Origin: an uncultured Parabacteroides sp.
Lineage (GTDB): Bacteria > Bacteroidota > Bacteroidia > Bacteroidales > Tannerellaceae
Direction: 5' to 3'
Assembly: GCF_947855115.1 (NCBI RefSeq)
Contig: NZ_CANTZW010000018.1
Span: 1 to 64,000, forward strand
DNA: 64,000 nucleotides
Shown here: one piece after another, positions 1-6,844 of the stretch
How positions within the stretch are numbered: the stretch's first letter is position 1
Layout: every line of letters begins with the position of its first letter
Notes under the pieces: generated by a model
Told to the model about the DNA's origin: nothing
The model's database searches: none
Seen by the model: the letters and a program-made list of their open reading frames with translations, nothing else
Translations under genes and position numbers: made by a program

Positions 1-44
1 GCCATGTTTGAATAATTAATTTAAGCTGTTTGTATTAGCGGGTG

Positions 45-74
45 CAAAGATAGGGCTTTCTGTTTATAAAACAA
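45..74 (-). promoter_or_regulatory. Bacteroidetes-type promoter reading left out of the window
   Basis: On the minus strand there is a TATCTTTG -7 box (52 to 45) preceded after exactly 19 nt by TTG (74 to 72). This fits the TTTG-N19-TAnnTTTG promoter of Bacteroidetes. The bases after it (TATCTTTGCACCCGC) are identical to those of the tRNA-Lys operon promoter at 6242, so the gene to the left may be an RNA or other highly expressed gene (inference). Confidence 0.6.
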
Positions 75-140
75 GCGTTTCATGGGAAAATATGCAGGTG
101 TTTCTGTTTTTTTTAAAGGTTGTTTGAGGGATTAATCCAT

Positions 141-276
141 TATGAAATCGGTTGCCGACGCCGTCAGCGGCATTTCCGACAGCGTCCGCAATCTTTCCGA
201 CAGCGTCCGCATTATTGCCGACGATGTCGGCAACCGATCTCTTCCTGGTCTTGTACCGGAGAGATCGTATGAAATC
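141..276. repeat. Palindromic array A: four 15-bp boxes at 21-bp period
   Basis: Four boxes of the form KCCGACnnnGTCNGC begin at 154, 175, 196 and 217, exactly 21 bp apart. The last is a perfect palindrome. The array is bounded by a perfect 13-bp inverted repeat (147-159 with 226-238). It is followed by an 8-bp stem hairpin (235-242 with 260-267), and TATGAAATC occurs at both ends (141-149, 268-276). The same family recurs at 26309-26412 with the shared start ATGAAATCGGTTGCCGAC. Because the period is seven codons, the region is open as a heptad repeat on both strands. The open frame starting at 142 is therefore not by itself evidence of a gene. Confidence 0.85.
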
Positions 277-352
277 TCCTGTACATCCCTAATGAAAAGG
301 ATTTATTCTTATCTTCGCGGCTTCGTTATATTTAATGTATTAAAATAGACTT

Positions 353-1990
353 ATGATTTCAGTTGACGGACTAACAGTAGAGTTTGGTGGAAGCGCTCTT
401 TTCTCGGATATTTCTTTCGTGATTAACGAGAAAGATCGTATCGCCTTGATGGGCAAGAACGGTGCCGGTAAATCTACCTTGTTGAAGATATTGGCCGGTG
501 TGCGGGAACCAAGCCGCGGAAAAGTGTCCGCCCCTAGAGATACCGTGATCGCTTATCTGCCGCAGCATTTGATGACGGAGGATGGCCGTACCGTTTTCGA
601 GGAGACGGCGCAGGCTTTCGCTCATTTGCACGAGATGGAGGCGGAGATCGCCGAATTGAATAAGCAATTGGAGACTCGTACGGATTATGAGTCGGATAGC
701 TATATGGAGCTGATCGAGCGGGTCTCTACCTTGAGCGAGAAATTCTATTCCATAGAGGAGATTAACTACGACGCCGATATAGAGAAAACCTTGTTGGGGC
801 TGGGTTTCAAGCGAGAGGATTTCAATCGGCAAACCAGTGAGTTCAGCGGTGGCTGGCGCATGCGTATCGAGTTGGCGAAACTGCTGTTGAAGAAACCGGA
901 TGTCCTTTTGCTGGACGAGCCGACGAATCACTTGGATATCGAGTCCATCCAGTGGCTGGAGGATTTCTTGATCGATAACGGCCAAGCCGTGGTGGTAATC
1001 AGCCATGACCGTGCGTTCGTGGATCATATCACGACTCGTACGATCGAGGTGACGATGGGCCGGATTTACGATTATAAGGTAAACTATAGCCAATACCTGC
1101 AACTGCGGAAGGAGCGTCGCGAGCAACAACAGAAGGCTTATGACGAGCAGCAGAAGATGATTGCCGATACGAAAGAGTTTATCGAGCGTTTCAAGGGTAC
1201 GTACTCCAAGACCTTGCAGGTGCAGAGCCGTGTGAAAATGCTGGAGAAGCTGGAGATTTTGGAGGTGGACGAGGAAGATACCTCGGCTTTGCGCTTGAAA
1301 TTCCCGCCTTCGCCCCGCTCGGGTTCTTACCCGGTGACGATCGAGAATGTCTCGAAGTCGTATGGTGATCATACGGTTTTCCGGAATGTTAATCTGACGA
1401 TCGAGCGAGGGGATAAGATCGCCTTTGTCGGGAAAAATGGCGAGGGTAAGTCTACCTTGGTGAAGTGTATCATGAAAGAGATCGAGCATGAGGGGACATT
1501 GACATTGGGGCATAACGTGATGATCGGTTATTTCGCCCAGAACCAAGCCTCTCTGCTGGATGAGAACCTTACGGTTTTCCAGACGATCGATGATGTGGCG
1601 CAAGGTGATATCCGTAATAAGATCAAGGATCTGCTGGGAGCTTTCATGTTTGGCGGCGAAAACTCGGTGAAGAAGGTGAAAGTGCTTTCCGGTGGCGAGC
1701 GTACACGTCTGGCCATGATTAAGTTATTGTTGGAGCCCGTGAACCTGCTGATTCTGGACGAGCCGACGAACCATTTGGATATGAAGACAAAAGACATATT
1801 GAAGCAGGCGTTGCTTGACTTCGACGGGACGTTGATTGTCGTATCTCACGACCGTGACTTCTTGGATGGCCTGGTATCTAAGGTTTATGAGTTCGGAAAT
1901 CAGAAAGTAACGGAGCATCTGGAAGGTATCTATGAGTTTATGCGGCGCAAGAAAATGGAGAATTTGCGTGAGCTTGAGCGAAAGATTTAA
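353..1990 (+). CDS. ABC-F family ATPase (translation/ribosome-associated type)
   Basis: A 545-residue protein with two ABC ATPase domains and no membrane segment, the ABC-F layout. Domain 1 (about 1-250) has Walker A GKNGAGKST, signature FSGGW and Walker B VLLLDEPTNHLD. Domain 2 (about 325-530) has GKNGEGKST, LSGGERTRL and LLILDEPTNHLD. A charged linker rich in Lys, Glu and Gln lies between them (about 245-310), the usual ribosome-contacting arm. ABC-F proteins bind the ribosomal E site and either tune translation or protect against antibiotics. The sequence does not say which; the short linker and lack of a C-terminal extension suggest a housekeeping member. A TATCTTCG box lies about 40 bp upstream. 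The stop overlaps the convergent stop of the next gene by 4 bp. Confidence 0.93.
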   Translation: MISVDGLTVEFGGSALFSDISFVINEKDRIALMGKNGAGKSTLLKILAGVREPSRGKVSAPRDTVIAYLPQHLMTEDGRTVFEETAQAFAHLHEMEAEIAELNKQLETRTDYESDSYMELIERVSTLSEKFYSIEEINYDADIEKTLLGLGFKREDFNRQTSEFSGGWRMRIELAKLLLKKPDVLLLDEPTNHLDIESIQWLEDFLIDNGQAVVVISHDRAFVDHITTRTIEVTMGRIYDYKVNYSQYLQLRKERREQQQKAYDEQQKMIADTKEFIERFKGTYSKTLQVQSRVKMLEKLEILEVDEEDTSALRLKFPPSPRSGSYPVTIENVSKSYGDHTVFRNVNLTIERGDKIAFVGKNGEGKSTLVKCIMKEIEHEGTLTLGHNVMIGYFAQNQASLLDENLTVFQTIDDVAQGDIRNKIKDLLGAFMFGGENSVKKVKVLSGGERTRLAMIKLLLEPVNLLILDEPTNHLDMKTKDILKQALLDFDGTLIVVSHDRDFLDGLVSKVYEFGNQKVTEHLEGIYEFMRRKKMENLRELERKI

Positions 1991-3468
1991 ATCCTCCACC
2001 CAAGCGTCAGCATAATATCATACGTGGAGTTGTCTATATCTTTGTAATACTTATAATGGGTACGGCGGGAGAAATAGCGATTTCGCAACGCTAGGTTCCA
2101 TTTATGCTTGGACATATAGGCCAATGTGGTGGAAAATACGGTTAAACGTGCGTTGCCGGCATCGCCTTGCACGTTTAGCTTCGTAGGATCTACCGTGTTC
2201 CAGTCTATATCCGGCTCGTACCCTTTCCAAGTGAATATATGGTAGTTCTCCAGGTCGATCAAGAATGCCCAGCGTTTATCGTAGGCCAATCCGGTAAACG
2301 CTTTCACGCTATACCCGCTTCCTAAGTTATAATCTCTCTCTTCCAGCCGGAGGTAATCGGATATGCTGGCTCCCAAGGCGACCCCTGTTCCGTATAACTC
2401 GGCGTAAACATCTACCTTATTATCGGGCGTACCTTTTTTGTAATAGATCAATCCACCGCCGACCGCCGCCGCTTCCGATATGCGGTAAGGGGCGACCGTT
2501 TGGGTACTATTGGATTTCAGCTCGGAATCGTAATAATCGAAATGCTGGAAGATTCCCGCGGCCAGGCTGCGCGGGCCTTTGCTCCATACCTGTTTCCCCC
2601 ATATAGCGCCTACGGCGTTGACTTGACTGATGAGCGGCTGGCTGGAAAAGAAATCGAAACCGGCCCTCAATTGGAACCATTCATAGGGTGAATAATAGTC
2701 ATCGTTGAAAGGATCTCCATAATCCAACCGGAAAGATACGTGCATACTCGTGGTGCCATGCTTGGAGCTTTCCTGCTCGGCCAAGAACCGGGGACCTGCG
2801 CCTATGATGAAATTCACGGGTACGGAAGTGTATGCACGTCCTTTGGAACTACTGTGTTTCCAGGCTTCTCCCGTGATGATACGGTTGATCGCCCGCATCG
2901 GTGAGATCAGGCCGGATAAGACCTCGCGTCCCACACGCTCTGCCCCGTGGGTGCGATTGTCGATGAATAGATCGGAAAGGCGGTAAGTGATCTCCCCCAG
3001 TTCTACGCCTCCGAAAGTGGTGGCAAGCATATCATTGATGGAAGGAGGTTCCGCTTCCATGAAAAATTCCCACATAAGGCTGCCTCCCGCCGCGAATGGA
3101 ATAGATTGCCAGAAATTCAATCCGTTGCCGCGGGCTGCGTTGAAATATAACGATCCGTGATAGGGGTGGGCTACCAGGTTGGTGGAGAACTTATCCGTGT
3201 CCCAAACTGGTCCGGTCTTAAAGTTTTGCTTGATCGTATGCCCGTTTATCTTTGCGAAATCCTCGTTCATCAAAAAACGGTCGAAAGCCCACACTGCCAT
3301 GTTCATGCCGAATACCTCGCCCGTTGCCAGCCAAGGGCGGCGTGGAATGAAAAGGGCTGTGTCGCTCACGTAATTGCGGGCATCCATCTGGGGGAAGTGC
3401 TGCCCTCGTATCCATTGGCCGGATAACAAACAAATCAACCCGATCAACAAATATTTTCTCATCCTCAT
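1987..3468 (-). CDS. DUF3943 outer-membrane protein
   Basis: About 493 residues, from the Met that opens a signal peptide (MRMRKYLLIGLICLL, cleavage after about WIRG). A longer open frame reaches 3528 but adds 20 polar residues before the signal peptide, so I prefer 3468 or 3462. The mature protein has alternating aromatic/polar strands, many Tyr and Trp, and ends in a strand closing with WRI, as expected of an outer-membrane beta barrel. The overall pattern matches the DUF3943 family, whose function is unknown. It converges with the ABC-F gene and shares stop bases with it. The gap 3469-3640 separates it from the divergent TRIC-like gene and must hold both promoters. Confidence 0.75.
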   Translation of the reverse strand: MRMRKYLLIGLICLLSGQWIRGQHFPQMDARNYVSDTALFIPRRPWLATGEVFGMNMAVWAFDRFLMNEDFAKINGHTIKQNFKTGPVWDTDKFSTNLVAHPYHGSLYFNAARGNGLNFWQSIPFAAGGSLMWEFFMEAEPPSINDMLATTFGGVELGEITYRLSDLFIDNRTHGAERVGREVLSGLISPMRAINRIITGEAWKHSSSKGRAYTSVPVNFIIGAGPRFLAEQESSKHGTTSMHVSFRLDYGDPFNDDYYSPYEWFQLRAGFDFFSSQPLISQVNAVGAIWGKQVWSKGPRSLAAGIFQHFDYYDSELKSNSTQTVAPYRISEAAAVGGGLIYYKKGTPDNKVDVYAELYGTGVALGASISDYLRLEERDYNLGSGYSVKAFTGLAYDKRWAFLIDLENYHIFTWKGYEPDIDWNTVDPTKLNVQGDAGNARLTVFSTTLAYMSKHKWNLALRNRYFSRRTHYKYYKDIDNSTYDIMLTLGWRI

Positions 3469-3640
3469 CAAGCTCAATTCTCTTTTATGAATATAAATCA
3501 ATAGGTTATTGGTTCTAACCTTTCGCAAACTTATATATAATAAACATTACGGGATTCGTTTGGTTTAAATTATTGTTAGGTATTCTTTCTATAAATGCTA
3601 TTATTTGCGAACTATTCCGTATTTTCGCGAAAAAAACAAA

Positions 3641-4252
3641 ATGATAGATTTTATCACCTTCTGTGACTATGCGGGGACCTTTGCGTTCGCCATAAGTGGC
3701 ATAAGATTGGCTTCCGCAAAACAATTTGATTGGTTCGGCGCTTACGTGGTGGGTGTCGTGACCGCTGTGGGAGGAGGTACAATTCGTGATATTTTATTGA
3801 ATGCGGTACCCTTTTGGATGGAGCAGGCTTCTTATTTGGTCGTCTCGGCCTTGGCTTTGTTGTTTGTTATCGCTTTCCGAAAGTACGTGATCCGTTTGAA
3901 CAATACCTTTTTTATTTTCGATGCTATCGGGCTGGGATTGTTCGTGGTGGTAGGTATCGCCAAGACCTTGGATTTCGGCTTTCCCATGTGGGTGGCTATC
4001 GTGATGGGTACGATAACCGGATCATTTGGCGGTATGGTACGGGATATATTGATTAATGAGGAACCATTGATATTCCGGAAAGATATTTATGCGTTGGCTT
4101 GCGTTTTCGGAGGTTTGATATATTATGTATGTATGCAGACTTCCATGTCGGCGGCGATGATACAGTTCGTGTCGGCGCTAAGCGTATTCCTCGCACGTAT
4201 AATCGCCGTAAAGTATCATATAAGTGTTCCGGTATTGAAAGGAGAAGAATAA
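3641..4252 (+). CDS. Trimeric intracellular cation channel family (YadS/UPF0126-type) membrane protein
   Basis: A 203-residue inner-membrane protein with seven hydrophobic segments in two similar halves. Each half has the glycine-rich motif of the family: GTFAFAISG near the start with GGGTIRDIL in the first half, and GSFGGMVRDIL in the second. Bacterial relatives are called TRIC channels or YadS-like proteins, proposed to move cations or glycine. I chose the ATG at 3641 (MIDFITFCDYAG) over an in-frame TTG at 3605, because the upstream stretch contains promoter-like TATTTTCG and is not conserved-looking. It lies 21 bp before the asparaginase gene, which has its own promoter overlapping this gene's end. 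Confidence 0.88.
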   Translation: MIDFITFCDYAGTFAFAISGIRLASAKQFDWFGAYVVGVVTAVGGGTIRDILLNAVPFWMEQASYLVVSALALLFVIAFRKYVIRLNNTFFIFDAIGLGLFVVVGIAKTLDFGFPMWVAIVMGTITGSFGGMVRDILINEEPLIFRKDIYALACVFGGLIYYVCMQTSMSAAMIQFVSALSVFLARIIAVKYHISVPVLKGEE

Positions 4253-4265
4253 TTTATTAACTTTG
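4235..4265 (+). promoter_or_regulatory. Promoter of asparaginase gene, almost touching the start codon
   Basis: TTGA at 4235-4238, then 19 nt, then TAACTTTG at 4258-4265: a good TTTG-N19-TAnnTTTG match. The ATG follows only 8 nt after the -7 box, so the transcript would have a very short leader or none. Confidence 0.6.
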
Positions 4266-4273
4266 CAAATTAT

Positions 4274-5338
4274 ATGGACATGCATACTCAACAAGACGAG
4301 GCTTCCATCCTATTGATATATACGGGTGGGACGATAGGTATGATCGAGAATCCGGAGACCGGTGTGTTAGAGTCGTTTAACTTCCAGCATTTGAAGGATA
4401 ATATGCCGGAGTTGAAGAAACTGGGATATTCGGTAGAAACGATACAATTTGACCCGCCGATGGATTCCTCGGAGATGGGGCCGGACTCATGGATGAAGAT
4501 CGTAAGGATCATCGCCGAGAATTATCAGAAATTCGATGGTTTCGTGGTGTTGCATGGAACGGATACGATGTCGTATACGGCTTCGGCGTTGAGCTTTATG
4601 CTTGAGAACCTGAGTAAACCGGTGATCCTTACGGGATCGCAACTGCCGATCGGGATGTTGCGTACCGATGGAAAGGAGAACCTGATTACGGCGATCGAGA
4701 TAGCGGCCGCCAAGGAAAACGGTCTGCCGTTGGTTCCGGAAGTCTGTGTATTTTTTGAGAATGATTTATTGAGGGGGAATCGTACGAGTAAGATTAACGC
4801 GGATAATTTTAATGCGTTCCGTTCGTACAACTACCCGGCTTTAGCCCATGCGGGTATCTATATCAAGTATGATCTGCCACAGGTATATCATCCGGTATCG
4901 CGTAAACCGCTGAAGCCACATTATTTGTTGGACCGAAATATCGCTATACTCAAGCTATTCCCCGGAATTTCTCCGCAGGTAGTGGAAAGTATCCTGAATA
5001 TCCCGGGTCTGAAGGGCGTGGTGATGGAAACATTCGGGAGCGGTAACGCTCCGTGCGAGGAATGGTTCTTGGATATGTTGAAGGAGGCCGTAGACCGTGG
5101 TATCGTTATCGTGAATGTTACCCAGTGCAGGGCCGGAAGCGTGGAGATGCACCGTTACGAGACGGGGCATAAATTGTTGGAGGCAGGCGTTACGAGCGGC
5201 TTCGACAGTACGACAGAGAGCGCCGTGACGAAGCTGATGTTCCTTTTCGGCCACGGGCTGACACCCGATGAGGTGAAGGAGCACATGAATTGCTCGTTGA
5301 TCGGGGAGGTATCGATCCCTGAGACGTTCCGCCCCTAG
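4274..5338 (+). CDS. ansA: Type I L-asparaginase
   Basis: A 354-residue cytoplasmic enzyme that hydrolyses L-asparagine to aspartate and ammonia. Both asparaginase signatures are visible: LLIYTGGTIGM near residue 15 with the nucleophilic Thr, and LHGTDTMSYTASAL near residue 95 with the second Thr-Asp pair. There is no signal peptide, which points to the type I cytosolic class. The C-terminal domain (about 215-354) closes the dimer site. A second Met (residue 3) is an alternative start. It lies 48 bp before the metallo-hydrolase gene on the same strand, so the two may be co-transcribed. Confidence 0.93.
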   Translation: MDMHTQQDEASILLIYTGGTIGMIENPETGVLESFNFQHLKDNMPELKKLGYSVETIQFDPPMDSSEMGPDSWMKIVRIIAENYQKFDGFVVLHGTDTMSYTASALSFMLENLSKPVILTGSQLPIGMLRTDGKENLITAIEIAAAKENGLPLVPEVCVFFENDLLRGNRTSKINADNFNAFRSYNYPALAHAGIYIKYDLPQVYHPVSRKPLKPHYLLDRNIAILKLFPGISPQVVESILNIPGLKGVVMETFGSGNAPCEEWFLDMLKEAVDRGIVIVNVTQCRAGSVEMHRYETGHKLLEAGVTSGFDSTTESAVTKLMFLFGHGLTPDEVKEHMNCSLIGEVSIPETFRP

Positions 5339-5386
5339 TGTATACTATGTAAAACAGAAAAAAACAGTGTTGCGGAGTAGGAGAGT

Positions 5387-6190
5387 ATGAAACTATCATT
5401 TCTGAGTTTAGCGAGTGGGAGCAGTGGGAATTGCTATTATTTAGGGACTCCGGAATTCGGTATACTGATTGACGCAGGTATCGGGATCCGGACCATAAAA
5501 AAAGTTTTGAAAGATCGGTCGATCGATTTTTCAAAGATCGTGGCCGTGTTGATCACCCATGATCATGCGGATCATATCAAGACGGTCGGGTATCTGGGCG
5601 AGAAGCTTTGTATCCCCGTCTATGCGACAGCCGGTGTGCACCGGGGGATTGATAAGAGCCGGTATGTGGAGGAAACCTTATGCGCCTCTCGCAAAGTTAT
5701 AGAAAAAGAAGTTCCGTTCCTGATCCGTGATTTCCGTATCACGGCTTTCGAGGTGCCTCACGATAGTACTGATAACGTGGGTTACCATATTGAGTATGGC
5801 AATCATAAATTCACTTTCGCTACCGACGTGGGGCATATCACGGATACGGTAGGAAAGTATATATGCATGGCGAACCATTTGATATTGGAAGCGAACTATG
5901 ATGAGGAGATGTTGCGTTTCGGCACGTATCCCGCTTTCTTGAAAGAGCGGGTGGCAAGTCCTACCGGGCATTTGAGTAACCGGGAAGCGGCGGAGTTCTT
6001 GGCGACCCATTATAATACCGGTTTGAAGAATATCTGGCTTTGCCATCTCAGCCGGGATAATAACCATCCCGAATTGGCTTATAAGACAGTGGATATACGT
6101 CTTTTCCAAGAAGGGATAAGGGTAGGGAAGGATGTTTCATTGGTTGCGTTGAAGCGAACTACCCCCTCGGATATTTACGAGTTTGATTAA
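5387..6190 (+). CDS. MBL-fold metallo-hydrolase, YycJ/WalJ-like
   Basis: A 267-residue cytosolic metallo-beta-lactamase-fold protein. The di-metal motif THDHADH is at about 58-64 and further ligands include the Asp in FATDVGH and a late His in LCHLS. The opening FLSLASGSSGNCYYLG is characteristic of the YycJ/WalJ-like group, in which the Gly/Ser-rich strand precedes the metal site. Members have been linked to nuclease activity and to cell-wall or DNA-repair phenotypes; the substrate cannot be read from the sequence. It is the last protein gene before the tRNA operon. Confidence 0.85.
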   Translation: MKLSFLSLASGSSGNCYYLGTPEFGILIDAGIGIRTIKKVLKDRSIDFSKIVAVLITHDHADHIKTVGYLGEKLCIPVYATAGVHRGIDKSRYVEETLCASRKVIEKEVPFLIRDFRITAFEVPHDSTDNVGYHIEYGNHKFTFATDVGHITDTVGKYICMANHLILEANYDEEMLRFGTYPAFLKERVASPTGHLSNREAAEFLATHYNTGLKNIWLCHLSRDNNHPELAYKTVDIRLFQEGIRVGKDVSLVALKRTTPSDIYEFD

Positions 6191-6218
6191 AAAAATCATG
6201 AAAAAAATGGTGGAAAAG

Positions 6219-6249
6219 TTTGCGAAGAAAAATAAAACCTCTATCTTTG
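6219..6249 (+). promoter_or_regulatory. Promoter of the tRNA-Lys/tRNA-Ser operon
   Basis: TTTG at 6219-6222, exactly 19 nt, then TATCTTTG at 6242-6249: a perfect Bacteroidetes housekeeping promoter. The first tRNA starts 57 nt downstream. Confidence 0.8.
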
Positions 6250-6305
6250 CACCCGCAATCGAGAAACAAACGGTGGTTTGAAGAATAACGATAGCGAAAC
6301 AGAAT

Positions 6306-6378
6306 GACTTGGTAGCTCAGTTGGTAGAGCAAATGACTCTTAATCATTGGGTCGAGGGTTCGAGCCCCTCCCAGGTCA
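6306..6378 (+). tRNA. tRNA-Lys (anticodon CTT), copy 1
   Basis: A 73-nt cloverleaf. Acceptor GACTTGG pairs with CCAGGTC (one G-U pair) and the discriminator is A. Anticodon stem AATGA/TCATT encloses loop CTCTTAA, giving anticodon CTT. The T-loop is TTCGAGC. The 3' CCA is not encoded. Confidence 0.97.
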
Positions 6379-6398
6379 CTCTAGATAGATGAAATGTT

Positions 6399-6471
6399 GA
6401 CTTGGTAGCTCAGTTGGTAGAGCAAATGACTCTTAATCATTGGGTCGAGGGTTCGAGCCCCTCCCAGGTCA
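6399..6471 (+). tRNA. tRNA-Lys (anticodon CTT), copy 2
   Basis: Identical to copy 1 over 73 nt and followed by the same 20-nt spacer, so the repeating unit is 93 bp. Confidence 0.97.
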
Positions 6472-6491
6472 CTCTAGATAGATGAAATGTT

Positions 6492-6564
6492 GACTTGGTA
6501 GCTCAGTTGGTAGAGCAAATGACTCTTAATCATTGGGTCGAGGGTTCGAGCCCCTCCCAGGTCA
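6492..6564 (+). tRNA. tRNA-Lys (anticodon CTT), copy 3
   Basis: Identical to copies 1 and 2; the spacer after it differs and leads into tRNA-Ser. Confidence 0.97.
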
Positions 6565-6579
6565 CGCAATTTACTTATT

Positions 6580-6664
6580 GGAAAGATGGCAGAGTGGTCG
6601 ATTGCGGCGGTCTTGAAAACCGTTGAACCGAGAGGTTCCCGGGGTTCGAATCCCTGTCTTTCCG
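6580..6664 (+). tRNA. tRNA-Ser (anticodon TGA)
   Basis: An 85-nt class II tRNA with a long variable arm. Acceptor GGAAAGA/TCTTTCC, anticodon stem GCGGT/ACCGT and loop CTTGAAA give anticodon TGA. Variable arm GAACC/GGTTC; T-loop TTCGAAT. CCA is not encoded. Confidence 0.96.
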
Positions 6665-6671
6665 CAAATGA

Positions 6672-6710
6672 TTCCCGTAGAGTGAGAACTTTACGGGATT
6701 TTTTGTTTTT
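6672..6710 (+). terminator. Intrinsic terminator of the tRNA operon
   Basis: CCCGTA (6674-6679) pairs with TACGGG (6692-6697) and is followed by a T-rich tract to 6710. Confidence 0.8.
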
Positions 6711-6747
6711 ATATGTTTCCGTTTATCGGCCAAGGGGATACATCAAC

Positions 6748-6782
6748 GCGTATCCTACACTAATACTTCGTCTAGGATACGC
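6748..6782. repeat. Perfect 10-bp inverted repeat between tRNA operon and antiporter
   Basis: GCGTATCCTA (6748-6757) and TAGGATACGC (6773-6782) enclose a 15-nt loop. There is no T tract on either side, so it is not a classical terminator. It may be an RNA 3' end structure for the antiporter mRNA (minus strand) or a binding site. Confidence 0.6.
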
Positions 6783-6844
6783 TAAGTGGAAAATGCCCTA
6801 TTCACCCCGCAAGCCTTGGCGAGAGAAACTGATATCTTGAACGA

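Noticed and set aside
142..348. 68-residue open frame beginning at array A
   Set aside because: Only the first 32 codons belong to the repeat; the rest is unrelated and there is no ribosome-binding evidence. The frame follows from the 21-bp period. I kept it as a question in the findings, not as a gene.
371..1603. 410-residue open frame on the minus strand
   Set aside because: Antisense shadow of the ABC-F gene, which has complete catalytic motifs; the antisense product has no recognisable domain.
6586..6840. 84-residue open frame
   Set aside because: It runs through tRNA-Ser and its terminator.
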